A stretch of DNA of 64,000 nt from Aquisalinus flavus (GTDB lineage Bacteria; Pseudomonadota; Alphaproteobacteria; Caulobacterales; Parvularculaceae): positions 1,078,409 to 1,142,408 of the forward strand of contig NZ_CP042288.1 in the NCBI RefSeq assembly GCF_022559625.1. The letters are read 5' to 3'. The notes under the pieces are model-generated. The model had not been told where the DNA came from. It did no database searches and saw only the letters and a list, made by a program, of their open reading frames with translations. A program made the position numbers and the translations under genes. This document shows, piece after piece, positions 11,645 through 20,920 of this stretch (within the stretch, counting starts at the first letter, position 1; the number at the start of each line of letters is the position of its first letter).

Positions 11645-12317
11645 CCTTCAGCCGGTTCCTGATCGAGACGAAAACGTCATCGAACATCGCTTCGGTGAGC
11701 CGTCCCGTATTCGTATTGTACCGGGAGCAGTGATAGCTGTCGATCAAGGCAGCGGGGCGGCTATCGAGCGTTATATCGTGTACGGCATTATGACCGAAGG
11801 CAAGGGCTGAGCGCTTCATGCCCAGCGCCGACAGGGTGTTGTCATGAGAGATACGCCCGAGGCACATGACGACCTTCAGGGCGGGCAGGGTGGCCAGGCG
11901 TGAAACCAGGAATTTGCGGCAAGTCCTTGCTTCGTCACCGGTCGGCTTGTTCTGCGGCGGCACGCAGCGCACGGCATTGGTGATCATCGCCTTGTGCAGA
12001 GTTAGCCCGTCATCGGGTCGCGCGTCGTAACTGCCTCTGGCGAAGCCATGGCGCAGCATCGTCGCATAGAGCAGGTCGCCGGCATAATCGCCGGTAAAGG
12101 GACGCGCCGTCCTGTTGGCCCCCTGCAGGCCGGGTGCGAGGCCGACGATCAGCACTTCGACAGCCTCGTCACCCTCGGGCGGGCCGAAAGAAGGAACCGC
12201 GCCGTTGAACCAATCCGGATGAGCCGCCTCATTCTCGCGCCTGAACGCGACGAGGCGCGGGCAAAACGGGCAATCGGCTATCGGCTCGGGTGGTACTATC
12301 TCTGTGCTGGCAGCCAT
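11637..12317 (-). CDS. Family 5 (UdgB-like) uracil-DNA glycosylase
   Basis: A 226-residue DNA repair enzyme that removes uracil and related deaminated bases. Features seen are the N-terminal DCPFCPRL cysteine pair and later cysteines (VRCVPP, RTCRKF) expected to hold a 4Fe-4S cluster, the motif A segment VGLAPGLQGANRT, FTGDYAGDLLY, ITNAVRCVPPQNKP, and the C-terminal SYHCSRYNTNTG in place of the usual histidine motif. The GLAPG motif without the polar residue of family 4 points to family 5. It lies 12 bases after the NYN gene and is probably cotranscribed with it. Confidence 0.88.
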   Translation of the reverse strand: MAASTEIVPPEPIADCPFCPRLVAFRRENEAAHPDWFNGAVPSFGPPEGDEAVEVLIVGLAPGLQGANRTARPFTGDYAGDLLYATMLRHGFARGSYDARPDDGLTLHKAMITNAVRCVPPQNKPTGDEARTCRKFLVSRLATLPALKVVMCLGRISHDNTLSALGMKRSALAFGHNAVHDITLDSRPAALIDSYHCSRYNTNTGRLTEAMFDDVFVSIRNRLKAI

Positions 12318-12329
12318 GAGTGACGACTA

Positions 12330-12932
12330 TCAGAACTCGTCTTCTTCAGCGAAAAATTCTTCTTCGTTGGTCTTGCGCGGCGGCGCGCCCTTGCGGCCGA
12401 TGACGCCCTGCAGGTCGGCAAGGTCGATGAAGTGGTCTGCCATGCGGCGGATATCGTCGCTGGCCATGGGCGGCGTGGTCTTGACCGTGGAGACGAGCGT
12501 GACTTTGACGCCCTTGCCCTGAACGGCCTCGATCGCGCGGCGGAAATCGCCATTGCCCGTAAACAGGACGATCGCGTCCAGCTTGTCGGCGAGCATTACC
12601 ATATCGACGGCAAGCTCGATATCGACAGACCCCTTGTACCGCTTCTTGCCCTGCGCATCGGTGTATTCCCGCGCAATCTTGGTGACCATGGTGTAGCCAT
12701 TATAGTCGAGCCAGTCGACGAGGGGGCGCAGCGGAGAATAGTCCTGGTCGCGGTCCTCCTGCATCGAGGTGTAGTAATAGGCGCGGATCAGCCGGCTTTC
12801 CTCGCGGGTCTTTTTCAGAAGGCTCTTATAGTCTATGTCGAAACCGAGATTGCGAGCGGTCTTGTAGAGATTGGCGCCGTCGATAAAAATCGCCGCGCGA
12901 TCGTCTTCATCCAGTCCAAGCCAGGGGTGCAT
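12330..12932 (-). CDS. NYN-domain (LabA/DUF88-like) putative ribonuclease
   Basis: About 200 residues with a PIN-like NYN fold. The acidic active-site residues are in AAIFIDGANLY (start), KGSVDIELAVDMV (middle) and VLFTGNGDFRRAIEAV (third acidic site). The C-terminus is low complexity and acidic (NEEEFFAEEDEF). NYN proteins are metal-dependent RNases or RNA-processing factors, and the target here is unknown. The frame is open from an ATG at 12938, but AGGA seven bases ahead of the ATG at 12932 favours that start. It is divergent from folK-rpoZ, a neighbour relation conserved in alphaproteobacteria. Confidence 0.85.
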   Translation of the reverse strand: MHPWLGLDEDDRAAIFIDGANLYKTARNLGFDIDYKSLLKKTREESRLIRAYYYTSMQEDRDQDYSPLRPLVDWLDYNGYTMVTKIAREYTDAQGKKRYKGSVDIELAVDMVMLADKLDAIVLFTGNGDFRRAIEAVQGKGVKVTLVSTVKTTPPMASDDIRRMADHFIDLADLQGVIGRKGAPPRKTNEEEFFAEEDEF

Positions 12933-13032
12933 TATCATTCCTTCCCAATATTGCCTGTAATATGTCGTGATCTGATATAGATGGCGTAACGTATTTGAAT
13001 CCTTGGAAAAATCAACCTCAAGTCAAACTACC

Positions 13033-13539
13033 ATGATCATTATCGCGCTAGGGTCGAACAAGTCATTTTGCGGACAACCGCCGGGTGAAATTATCGTCAA
13101 GGCCATGAACGCGCTTGCAGATTTCGGCACCGGCCAGAAGCGCTCGGGGCTCTATTTGAGCCCGGCCTGGCCCGATCCGTCGGAACCGCCCTATGTAAAC
13201 GCCGTCACTGCATTTGATCAGAGCCATCATACGCCCGAGGAAATGCTCGCTGCTCTTCATACCATAGAAGACGGGTTCGGACGGGAGAGGGCGTACCGGC
13301 AGAACCCGTCCCTGCGCTATGCGCCGCGCACGCTGGATCTGGACCTGATAGCCTTTCACGGGGAGAGGCGCGCTAACGGCCCGAATGGCCTGCATCTGCC
13401 GCACCCGGCCTTGTCCCGGCGCGACTTCGTCCTGCTGCCATTGCAGGATATCGTCCCATCTTGGCAGCATCCGGAATCATCCCTATCTGTGGACGAGATG
13501 ATTTCAGCCCTGCCGCAGGTCACAGCGACCCGGATTTAG
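13033..13539 (+). CDS. folK: 2-amino-4-hydroxy-6-hydroxymethyldihydropteridine pyrophosphokinase
   Basis: A 168-residue enzyme that transfers pyrophosphate from ATP to the pterin alcohol in folate synthesis. Motifs are IIALGSN at the start, the pterin site SPAWPDPSEPPYVNAV, IEDGFGRER and the signature RYAPRTLDLDLIAF, then LPHPALSRRDFVLLPL. I place the start at the ATG at 13033, where the family begins; the frame extends to a TTG at 13003. Neither has a clear ribosome site. The stop codon lies inside a perfect hairpin (13529-13553). Confidence 0.93.
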   Translation: MIIIALGSNKSFCGQPPGEIIVKAMNALADFGTGQKRSGLYLSPAWPDPSEPPYVNAVTAFDQSHHTPEEMLAALHTIEDGFGRERAYRQNPSLRYAPRTLDLDLIAFHGERRANGPNGLHLPHPALSRRDFVLLPLQDIVPSWQHPESSLSVDEMISALPQVTATRI

Positions 13540-13553
13540 CGTTTAAATCCGGG
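13529..13553 (+). other. Perfect 10-base-pair hairpin spanning the folK stop codon
   Basis: CCCGGATTTA (13529-13538) is the exact reverse complement of TAAATCCGGG (13544-13553), with the loop GCGTT. The folK stop TAG is at 13537-13539. No T run follows, so it is not a classic terminator. It could protect the folK mRNA end, partly block transcription into rpoZ, or serve as a processing site. Confidence 0.65.
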
Positions 13554-13630
13554 CAATACAGGTCTGTTTCGAGTTGATTTCGGCGATATGACACTGTACG
13601 AGTGCGGTTTCGCCGATTAGGAGATAATGA

Positions 13631-13993
13631 ATGGCTCGCGTCACTGTTGAAGATTGCGTTGAAAAGGTCGACAACCGTTTCGATCTCGTTCTGCTTGCTG
13701 CCCACCGCGCGCGGACGATTTCTTCGGGATCGCCGATTCTCGTCGACCGCGACAATGACAAGAACCCGGTCGTCGCCCTGCGCGAGATCGCCGATTCCAA
13801 CCTCAAGCCGGATGACGTCCGCGAAGACCTCGTGACCTCGCTGCAGAAACAGCTCGACGTTGATGAGCCGGAAGACGCCGAAGGCGCTGCTGCCGAGAAG
13901 GCTGACCTGCCGGAGCATGACACGATGAGCGAGGACGACCTTCTGCGTGCCCTTCAGACGACGGGCATGTCGCCGGTTCAGAACAAAGGCTGA
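13631..13993 (+). CDS. rpoZ: DNA-directed RNA polymerase omega subunit
   Basis: A 120-residue subunit that chaperones beta-prime and, in many bacteria, helps bind ppGpp. The core [33 protein letters not shown] and [11 protein letters not shown] are all present, followed by an acidic alphaproteobacterial tail ([10 protein letters not shown]). AGGAGA before the ATG marks the start. It lies directly upstream of rsh, so the ppGpp synthase and its polymerase effector are neighbours. Confidence 0.96.
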   Translation: MARVTVEDCVEKVDNRFDLVLLAAHRARTISSGSPILVDRDNDKNPVVALREIADSNLKPDDVREDLVTSLQKQLDVDEPEDAEGAAAEKADLPEHDTMSEDDLLRALQTTGMSPVQNKG

Positions 13994-14081
13994 GACCGGC
14001 CACCGCTGATCCAGCCCTTGAAGTTAAATCGAGATTTCGGGCGCGGGCGCTGAACCGTCCGGCCTGACCGTCGGGTTGGAA

Positions 14082-16604
14082 ATGAGCACTCAGAAAGCCG
14101 GAACGTCCAGAACTCATGAGACCACTGAAAAGGTTTCGTCTGCAGTCCAGAAGAAACCAGCGACGAAAACTGGAAAGAGTGAGGCTGCACGGGGTACTGG
14201 CGGCCAGACGGATACGGCTGTTCTACAGTCAGAAGAGACAGGAAAACTTCAACGTCCTGCTCGCGGCGCGAAAGAGAAAACATCGCGTGCGCCAGCGGAT
14301 CCGGAAGGTCAGTCCGGGAGCGCAGCAAAAGCGCCAAAGACGGCAAAACCGGCGAAGAAGAGCGTAGCGCGCACAAGCTCCTATCCGGTCGGATTCATTC
14401 GTCAGTACGAACTGGTCGAGCGCGTCAAGGCCTATGATCCTGCGGCCGACGAGGACCTGCTCAACCGCGCCTATGTCTTCTCGATGAAGGCCCATGGCGG
14501 GCAGACGCGCTCATCCGGCGATCCCTATTTTACCCACCCTATTTCCGTCGCCGCGATCCTGACGGAGTTGAAGGCCGACCCGGAGACGATCGTCACCGCG
14601 CTGCTGCATGACACGGTCGAGGATACCGACACTACGGTCGAAGACATCGAGCGGCTTTTCGGGCCGTCTGTCGCTGAGCTGGTCGACGGGGTGACGAAGC
14701 TGTCACTGATGGAAATGCGCTCTGCCGAGACCAAGCAGGCTGAGAACTTCCGCAAGTTCGTCTTGGCCATGGCACAGGATGTTCGCGTGCTGCTAGTCAA
14801 GCTGGCGGATCGCCTGCACAACATGCGGACGCTGCATTACATCAAGCGCAAGGATAAGCGCCAGCGCATCGCCATGGAGACGATGCAGATCTACGCGCCG
14901 CTTGCCGGTCGAATCGGCGTGCAGAAATTCCGCGATGAGCTGGAGGACCTGTCCTTCAAATATCTCGACCCGGAAGGCTATACCGCGATCCGCGATGGCC
15001 TGCGCAAGCTCGGCAAGGATACGGTGCGCTCAGTCGTGCAGTTATCGCAGATGTTGCGTGAAAAGCTGGAAACTGCACGGGTCAGGGCCGAGGTCTACAG
15101 CCGCGAGAAGCGGCCATTTTCGATCTGGCGCAAGATGCAGCGCAAGGGCAACGCCTTCGATGAACTGGCGGATATCTATGCCTTCCGTGTTCTCGTCGAC
15201 AGTGTCGAGGACTGCTACAAGGTATTGGGCGTCATCCACTCGTCCTTTCCGATGATCCCGCACGAATTCGACGATTACATCTCGGTGCCCAAGCCCAACA
15301 ATTACCGTTCGATCCACACAGCCGTCCTGGCGCCGGTGGACGAAACCGGCGTTCGTCAGCGTGTCGAGATCCAGATCCGCACCAAGGAAATGCATGAAAC
15401 TGCCGAACGCGGGATCGCTGCCCATTGGCGGTACAAGGACGAAACCTCCTTCTCCGCCGCTGGACGACAAATCGAGATCGACCGGGCAGGTCAGTTCGAC
15501 CCCTATGAATGGGCACGAAATGCCGTTGAAATGCTGCAGCATGGGGACGATGTCGGAGAGTTCCTGGAAAACGCCAAGCTGGAACTATTCCAGGACACGA
15601 TTTACTGTTTCACCCCCAAGGGCAGGGTCATCTCCCTGCCGGTCGGGGCGACGGCTATCGACTTTGCCTATTCCCTGCATACGGATATAGGCGATACATG
15701 CGTTGGCGCGCGCGTGAACGGGGTGACAAAGCCCTTGCGCACGCCATTACGCAATGGCGATGTCGTTTCAATCCTGCGCTCTGACAACGCTGCGATACCG
15801 CAGGACTGGGAGACGATGGCGGTCACCGGCCGGGCGAAGTCGGGGATCAAGCGGCGCATCAAGCAATTGCAGAAGAAAGAGCAGGTCAAGTTCGGCCACC
15901 GTATCCTTGAATCCGAATTCTCGACCCATGGCCTTTCATGGTCGGAAAGCTCGATCGAGGAAGCGCTCGACAAGCTGGGCTATGCAAGCGTCAAGAAAGT
16001 CTATGAGGCGGTCGGGTCGATGCGGCTCGATGCAAAGGCAGTCCGCCAGATCATCTATCCTGGTACGGATGGCACGGATCAGTCGAAACGCCGGCTGCGC
16101 CAGAGCTATGAGGGCGGCCACCAGCACTCGATCCCGATACAGGGTCTCACCGGCGGCGTGTCGTTCAGCTTCGCGCCATGCTGTTCGCCCCTGCCGGGCG
16201 AGCGGATCATCGGGCTTCCTGGCGACGATGGCAGCGTCCATGTGCATCGCATCGACTGCGACACTTTGGGCCGGACAGCGATTTCCGAGGAACGCTGGCT
16301 CGACCTGCGCTGGCGCAGCGATACGGAGGAGGAATTCATCGCACCGATCAAGGTGACGGTGAAGAACCGCACCGGCGCGCTCGCTCACGTCGCCCTGATG
16401 ATGACGCAGTATGAAGCTGATATCCGCGATATCCGGCTGCGTCACCGCGAGGTCGACTTCAATGATATCCTGATCGACATCCTTGTGCGCGACGTGAAGC
16501 ATCTGAGCAATGTCCTGACTGGCCTCAGGGCGTCGGAACACGTGCTTGCCGCCGAGCGCCGCACGGATGTAGAAACAGCTTCCATTCAAGAAGAAGGACG
16601 ATAG
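14082..16604 (+). CDS. rsh: Bifunctional (p)ppGpp synthetase/hydrolase with long N-terminal extension
   Basis: An 840-residue RelA/SpoT homologue that makes and degrades the stringent alarmone. Order: a low-complexity Lys/Ala/Thr extension of about 105 residues; the HD hydrolase domain with HDTVED (about residue 176), VKLADRLHNMRTL and KRQRIAMETMQIYAPLAGR; the synthetase domain with KPNNYRSIHTAV and VEIQIRTKEMHE; TGS domain (IYCFTPKGRVISLP); and a C-terminal ACT domain. Both active sites look intact. The start is the ATG at 14082 (a TTG at 14076 is also possible). Homologues usually start near IRQYELVERV, so the extension is unusual. It sits between rpoZ and pyrE. Confidence 0.94.
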   Translation: MSTQKAGTSRTHETTEKVSSAVQKKPATKTGKSEAARGTGGQTDTAVLQSEETGKLQRPARGAKEKTSRAPADPEGQSGSAAKAPKTAKPAKKSVARTSSYPVGFIRQYELVERVKAYDPAADEDLLNRAYVFSMKAHGGQTRSSGDPYFTHPISVAAILTELKADPETIVTALLHDTVEDTDTTVEDIERLFGPSVAELVDGVTKLSLMEMRSAETKQAENFRKFVLAMAQDVRVLLVKLADRLHNMRTLHYIKRKDKRQRIAMETMQIYAPLAGRIGVQKFRDELEDLSFKYLDPEGYTAIRDGLRKLGKDTVRSVVQLSQMLREKLETARVRAEVYSREKRPFSIWRKMQRKGNAFDELADIYAFRVLVDSVEDCYKVLGVIHSSFPMIPHEFDDYISVPKPNNYRSIHTAVLAPVDETGVRQRVEIQIRTKEMHETAERGIAAHWRYKDETSFSAAGRQIEIDRAGQFDPYEWARNAVEMLQHGDDVGEFLENAKLELFQDTIYCFTPKGRVISLPVGATAIDFAYSLHTDIGDTCVGARVNGVTKPLRTPLRNGDVVSILRSDNAAIPQDWETMAVTGRAKSGIKRRIKQLQKKEQVKFGHRILESEFSTHGLSWSESSIEEALDKLGYASVKKVYEAVGSMRLDAKAVRQIIYPGTDGTDQSKRRLRQSYEGGHQHSIPIQGLTGGVSFSFAPCCSPLPGERIIGLPGDDGSVHVHRIDCDTLGRTAISEERWLDLRWRSDTEEEFIAPIKVTVKNRTGALAHVALMMTQYEADIRDIRLRHREVDFNDILIDILVRDVKHLSNVLTGLRASEHVLAAERRTDVETASIQEEGR

Positions 16605-16607
16605 ACG

Positions 16608-17216
16608 ATGGCAGTATCCGCCACGCACGCCATGACCAAGGACCAGGTTCTGGAGGAGTTTACCGCCTGCGGTGCCCTGATGAACGGTCATTTCATCCTG
16701 TCTTCCGGCCTGCGCAGCGATACATATCTGAATAAGTCCATCGTTTCCATGTATCCGGATCGCACGGCCCGCCTGTGCGCGGCTCTCGCGTTGAAGGCGC
16801 ACGAAGAGTTGGGCGATGCGATCGATTATGTCATCTCGCCGGCCATGGGCGGCATCATATATGGCTACGAGACGGCCCGCTCTCTCGAGCTGCCATTCAT
16901 GTATACCGAACGCGTCAACGGCCAGTTCGAGTTGCGCCGCGGTTTCCAGATCGAAGGAAATGGCCGTGTGCTGATTGTGGAGGACATTATATCGACTGGC
17001 CTGTCAGCGCGCGAGTGCGTCGAGGCGGTCAAGCGCCATGGCGGCACACCGCTCGCCGTTGCCTGCCTGATCGACCGCTCGGGTGGCAAGGCGAATGTGG
17101 GTCTGCCGATCCTGCCGCTGGCCGAACTCGATGTGCCGGCCTATCGCTCCGACCAGTTGCCTGATCATCTGAAAAACGTCCCGCCCGTGAAACCCGGCAG
17201 CCGGGGGCTCTCCTGA
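16608..17216 (+). CDS. pyrE: Orotate phosphoribosyltransferase
   Basis: A 202-residue enzyme that attaches orotate to PRPP to give OMP in pyrimidine synthesis. Seen are [33 protein letters not shown] and the PRPP-binding loop [11 protein letters not shown]. The AAGAAGGACG segment before the ATG fits a ribosome site. It follows rsh by three bases and overlaps pdxJ by one base (TGATG), so translation is likely coupled. Confidence 0.95.
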   Translation: MAVSATHAMTKDQVLEEFTACGALMNGHFILSSGLRSDTYLNKSIVSMYPDRTARLCAALALKAHEELGDAIDYVISPAMGGIIYGYETARSLELPFMYTERVNGQFELRRGFQIEGNGRVLIVEDIISTGLSARECVEAVKRHGGTPLAVACLIDRSGGKANVGLPILPLAELDVPAYRSDQLPDHLKNVPPVKPGSRGLS

Positions 17217-18010
17217 TGGTCGAGCGCGAGCCATTACAGCGTAATCCGGCGGCGGACGAGCCGCGCGCGCGTCTTGGCGTGAATATCGACCACGTCGCCA
17301 CGTTGAGAAATGCCCGCGGCGGCGCGAACCCCGATCCGATCCGCGCGGCCCTGCTGGCGGCGTCGGCCGGCGCTGATGGCATCACAGCGCATCTGCGCGA
17401 GGATCGCCGCCATATCCGCGACGAGGACATGTACCGCCTGAAGGACGAAGTCGGCCTGCCACTGAATTTCGAAATGGCAGCGACCGAGGAAATGCTGGCG
17501 ATCAGCCTCGACGTCCACCCGCATGCGGTCTGCCTCGTGCCGGAGAAGCGGACGGAGCGCACGACGGAAGGCGGACTCGATGTCGCCGGGCAGCGGCATA
17601 TGCTTGCCGGGTTCGTCGACCGGCTCGGCGAGGCGGGTATCCGCGTGTCGCTGTTCATAGACCCGCAGGAAGCGCAGGTCCGGGCGGCGGCTGAGTTGGG
17701 CGCCCCGGTCATCGAACTGCATACCGGCGCCTATCATCAGGCTGCCCTCGCCACGACACCGGCCCGCATCCAGGACGAGTTCGACAAGATCGAAGCGGCA
17801 GCGACGCTGGGCCAGGATCTCGGCCTTGAAATCCATGCCGGTCACGGTCTCGATTTTTACAACGTACAGCCGATTGCCGGCCTGCCGATGATCCGCGAGC
17901 TCAATATCGGCCATTTCCTGATCGGCGAGTCGGTCTTCATGGGGCTGCATGAGGCGATCCGCGAAATGCGCCGCCTGATCGACGATGCCCGCTCGGGCAT
18001 GCTGGTATAG
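17216..18010 (+). CDS. pdxJ: Pyridoxine 5'-phosphate synthase
   Basis: A 264-residue TIM-barrel enzyme making pyridoxine phosphate from 1-deoxyxylulose 5-phosphate and aminoacetone phosphate derivative. Motifs are [63 protein letters not shown] and [11 protein letters not shown]. The first 18 residues are an extra tail before the family core. The start overlaps the pyrE stop and acpS follows after five bases. Confidence 0.96.
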   Translation: MVEREPLQRNPAADEPRARLGVNIDHVATLRNARGGANPDPIRAALLAASAGADGITAHLREDRRHIRDEDMYRLKDEVGLPLNFEMAATEEMLAISLDVHPHAVCLVPEKRTERTTEGGLDVAGQRHMLAGFVDRLGEAGIRVSLFIDPQEAQVRAAAELGAPVIELHTGAYHQAALATTPARIQDEFDKIEAAATLGQDLGLEIHAGHGLDFYNVQPIAGLPMIRELNIGHFLIGESVFMGLHEAIREMRRLIDDARSGMLV

Positions 18011-18015
18011 CGCCC

Positions 18016-18432
18016 ATGATCATCGGTCTCGGCAATGATCTCATCGACATCCGCCGCGTTGAAAAGACGCTGGAGCGGCACGGCGCGCGATTCACCGGGC
18101 GCCTGTTCACGGAGGTCGAAAAGGCGAAATCCGACCGCCGTCACAACCGCGCTGCCAGCTATGCCAAGCGCTTCGCCGCCAAGGAAGCCTGCGCCAAGGC
18201 GCTCGGCACCGGCCTCTCACGCGGCGTTTTCTGGCGCGATATGGGAGTGATCAACCTGCCGGGTGGCAAGCCGTCCTTGCAATTGACTGGTGGCGCAGCC
18301 AAAAGACTGGAACAGATCACGCCTGCCGGCATGAAAGCCGAAATCCACCTGACAATCACCGACGATTTTCCGTTGGCGCAGGCAATTGTCATCATATACG
18401 CTGTTCCGGACCGGGACAGGGTTGAACAGTAA
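18016..18432 (+). CDS. acpS: Holo-[acyl-carrier-protein] synthase
   Basis: A 138-residue phosphopantetheinyl transferase that activates acyl carrier protein for fatty acid synthesis. The magnesium-site motif [13 protein letters not shown] and the second motif [18 protein letters not shown] are clear, as is [12 protein letters not shown] near the end. Length is normal for the class. It is part of the tight pyrE-pdxJ-acpS-lepB run. Confidence 0.96.
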   Translation: MIIGLGNDLIDIRRVEKTLERHGARFTGRLFTEVEKAKSDRRHNRAASYAKRFAAKEACAKALGTGLSRGVFWRDMGVINLPGGKPSLQLTGGAAKRLEQITPAGMKAEIHLTITDDFPLAQAIVIIYAVPDRDRVEQ

Positions 18433-18445
18433 GCAGGACTTGCGC

Positions 18446-19264
18446 ATGAAATCTGTAAAAGAGCTTATCTCCGGCAAGGGTGGTATGGAAGGTGAGCGGA
18501 TCGGCAAGTCCGGCGGGGATGAAATGACCCCGGCAGAAGAAGCATGGGACATTCTCAAGACCATTCTTCTTGCGGTCGCGATAACCCTGGTTTTCAGGAT
18601 GGTTGCCTGGCAGCCCTTCAACATTCCGTCGGGCTCGATGCGGCCGAACCTGCTGGTCGGTGACTTCCTCGTCGTTTCCAAATTCGAGTATGGCTATTCC
18701 AAGGCGTCGCTGATCTACCCGCTGACGCGCCTGCCGGTTGAAGGACGACTGTTCGGCAGTGAACCGGACCGAGGCGAGGTCGTCGTGTTCAAGAACCAGG
18801 CGGATCGCAACCGCGATTATATCAAGCGCGTCATCGGGGTGCCCGGCGACAAGGTGCAGATGATTGGCGGCGTTCTGTACCTCAACGATCAGGCGGTGCC
18901 CCGCCAGCAAGTCAGCGACGATCCGGTCTGGTGCAACAATACCCGCGGCAATGCTGCGAGCTATATCGAGACCCTGCCCAATGGCGTCACCTACAGGATC
19001 CAGGAATGCGAAGGCGATAACGACCAGCTTGACAATATCGGGCCGCTCTTCGTGCCCGCCGGTCACTACTTCATGATGGGCGACAATCGCGACAATTCGC
19101 AGGACAGCCGCACGCCGCAGGTCGGCTTCGTGCCGGCTGACCAGATTGTCGGTCGCGCGCAGCGCCTGGTCTTTTCTGTCGATGGGCATGACACCAATAT
19201 CTTCCAGTTCTGGAACTGGCCAACCCATATCCGCTGGGGCCGGATATTCGACCCGGTGGAGTAG
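18446..19264 (+). CDS. lepB: Signal peptidase I
   Basis: A 272-residue inner-membrane serine protease that cleaves Sec and Tat signal peptides. An N-terminal membrane helix (ILKTILLAVAITLVFRMV) precedes the nucleophile serine in NIPSGSMRPNLLVGD and the general-base lysine in YIKRVIGVPGDKV; GHYFMMGDNRDNSQDSR is the third box. The frame stays open back to a TTG inside acpS, but AGGA eight bases before the ATG at 18446 supports this start. The insert with CNN and QECEG may form a disulfide in the periplasmic domain. Confidence 0.95.
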   Translation: MKSVKELISGKGGMEGERIGKSGGDEMTPAEEAWDILKTILLAVAITLVFRMVAWQPFNIPSGSMRPNLLVGDFLVVSKFEYGYSKASLIYPLTRLPVEGRLFGSEPDRGEVVVFKNQADRNRDYIKRVIGVPGDKVQMIGGVLYLNDQAVPRQQVSDDPVWCNNTRGNAASYIETLPNGVTYRIQECEGDNDQLDNIGPLFVPAGHYFMMGDNRDNSQDSRTPQVGFVPADQIVGRAQRLVFSVDGHDTNIFQFWNWPTHIRWGRIFDPVE

Positions 19265-19268
19265 GCCG

Positions 19269-19979
19269 TTGACTGATCAAGGGCACGACAAACTCGCCGC
19301 CCTCGAGGACAGGATCGACCATCGCTTCAGGGATAGAAGCCTTCTCGAACGGGCGGTGACCCATTCGAGCCTGTCCGGATCGGGTACAGTGCGCGATCTG
19401 GAAAGGCTGGAATTCCTCGGTGACCGGGTCCTTGGGTTGCTAACGGCGGAAACGCTGTGGCGCCGCTTTCCGGATTATTCAGAAGGCGACATGGCGCCGC
19501 GCCTGAACGCTCTGGTACGCAAGGAGACCTGCGCCAATGCGGCGCGCGCTATCGGTCTTGCCGATGCGCTGCGGATGTCGGCGTCCGAAGAGGATGCCGG
19601 CGGCCGGGACAAGGATGCGATCCTCGGCGATGCCTGTGAAGCCCTGCTTGGTGCACTTTATGTTGATGGCGGATTGAAAGCGGCGCAGAAGGTGTTCGAC
19701 GTCTATTGGGGCGCGAATTTCGACAAGCTCGCTGCGCGCTTCATGGATGCCAAGACTGCCCTGCAAGAATGGGCGCAAAGCGAGCGCAAGAACGCGCCCG
19801 TCTACAAGACCATCTCGACCGATGGCCCGGCCCATGCGCCTGTCTTCGTGGTCGAGGCAATTGTTGCGGGCCTGAAACCGGCAAAAGGCGAGGCGGGTTC
19901 CAAACGAGCGGCGCAGATGCTTGCGGCTCAGGCCATATTGTTGCGTGAAAAGATCTGGACGGATAACGACATTGACTGA
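19269..19979 (+). CDS. rnc: Ribonuclease III
   Basis: A 236-residue double-strand-specific endoribonuclease for rRNA and mRNA processing. The catalytic motif is ERLEFLGDRVLGLL (arginine where many homologues have serine), the second acidic cluster is in KDAILGDACEALLGALYVDGG, and a C-terminal dsRNA-binding domain begins near DAKTALQEWAQ and ends GSKRAAQMLAAQAIL. The start is a TTG at 19269 with GGAG nine bases upstream, four bases after lepB; the upstream ATG-free frame inside lepB is not used. Next gene, era, overlaps its 3' end by eight bases. Confidence 0.93.
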   Translation: MTDQGHDKLAALEDRIDHRFRDRSLLERAVTHSSLSGSGTVRDLERLEFLGDRVLGLLTAETLWRRFPDYSEGDMAPRLNALVRKETCANAARAIGLADALRMSASEEDAGGRDKDAILGDACEALLGALYVDGGLKAAQKVFDVYWGANFDKLAARFMDAKTALQEWAQSERKNAPVYKTISTDGPAHAPVFVVEAIVAGLKPAKGEAGSKRAAQMLAAQAILLREKIWTDNDID

Positions 19980-20919
19980 TGACCCCACCCATTGCGGCTT
20001 TGTGACGGTGCTCGGCGCACCGAACGCCGGCAAATCGACCCTCGTCAACCAGATGGTTGGCGCCAAAGTATCTATCGTGACCCACAAGGTGCAGACGACG
20101 CGTGCCCGGATTCGCGGCGTCGCCGTGCACGGACAAACGCAGATCGTCTATACCGATACGCCCGGCATATTCCAGCCGCGCCGCAAGCTCGACGAGGCCA
20201 TGGTCTCCGCCGCCTGGGAAGGCAATGAGGGCGCTGACGTCACGCTGTTGATGGTCGATGCGCCAGCCTACTATGAAAATCTCAAGGGGGATGCGAAAGC
20301 GGCGGCGCGCAAGTCGGCTGCCGACACCGATCGTATCGTCGAGGGGCTGAAATTGGCTGGCGTCAAGGCGATCCTCGTCCTGAACAAGATCGACCTGATG
20401 CCGAGCGATCATCTGCTCGCCATTACAGCAACCCTGAACGAGACTGCGGACTTCACCGAGACGTTCATGATCTCGGCGGAGAAGCGCCGCGGTCTGGAGA
20501 CGCTGCGCGACTATCTCATCTCCCGAATGCCGGAGGGGCCTTGGATGTACCCGGAGGATCAGCTCTCCGACATTTCAGATCGGCTGATGGCGGCGGAGGT
20601 GACGCGCGAGAAACTTTTCCTGCGCCTGCACCAGGAACTGCCCTATGCGCTGACCGTGGAAACGGAAAGCTGGAAGGAGCAGAAAGGCGGCGATATCCGG
20701 ATCGAGCAGGTGATCTATGTCGAACGCGACGGCCAGAAGAAACTGGTCCTGGGCGCGGGCGGTCATACGATCAAGGCGATCGGCCAGGCGGCGCGCGAGG
20801 AACTGCAACAGATGCTGGACGTCAAGGTGCATCTGTTCCTGTTCGTGAAGGTGCGCGAGAACTGGTCGTCAGACCCGGCACGCTATCGCGAGATGGGGCT
20901 GGAAGCCCCCAAGGGCTGA
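19972..20919 (+). CDS. era: GTPase Era, 16S rRNA maturation factor
   Basis: A 315-residue GTPase binding the 3' end of 16S rRNA. G1 is LGAPNAGKSTLVNQ, G2 VQTTRARIRG, G3 YTDTPGIF, G4 LVLNKIDLM, and the C-terminal KH domain contains IYVERDGQKKLVLGAGGHTI. No ATG or GTG sits at a sensible place; a TTG at 19972 gives MTDDPTHCGFVTVLGAPNAG, so I use it. It overlaps rnc by eight bases and recO follows one base later, so rnc-era-recO is translationally tight. Confidence 0.94.
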   Translation: MTDDPTHCGFVTVLGAPNAGKSTLVNQMVGAKVSIVTHKVQTTRARIRGVAVHGQTQIVYTDTPGIFQPRRKLDEAMVSAAWEGNEGADVTLLMVDAPAYYENLKGDAKAAARKSAADTDRIVEGLKLAGVKAILVLNKIDLMPSDHLLAITATLNETADFTETFMISAEKRRGLETLRDYLISRMPEGPWMYPEDQLSDISDRLMAAEVTREKLFLRLHQELPYALTVETESWKEQKGGDIRIEQVIYVERDGQKKLVLGAGGHTIKAIGQAAREELQQMLDVKVHLFLFVKVRENWSSDPARYREMGLEAPKG

Positions 20920-20920
20920 T

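Noticed and set aside
18386-18445. Earlier TTG start for lepB inside acpS
   Set aside because: It would overlap acpS by 47 bases with no ribosome site; the ATG at 18446 has AGGA at the right distance.
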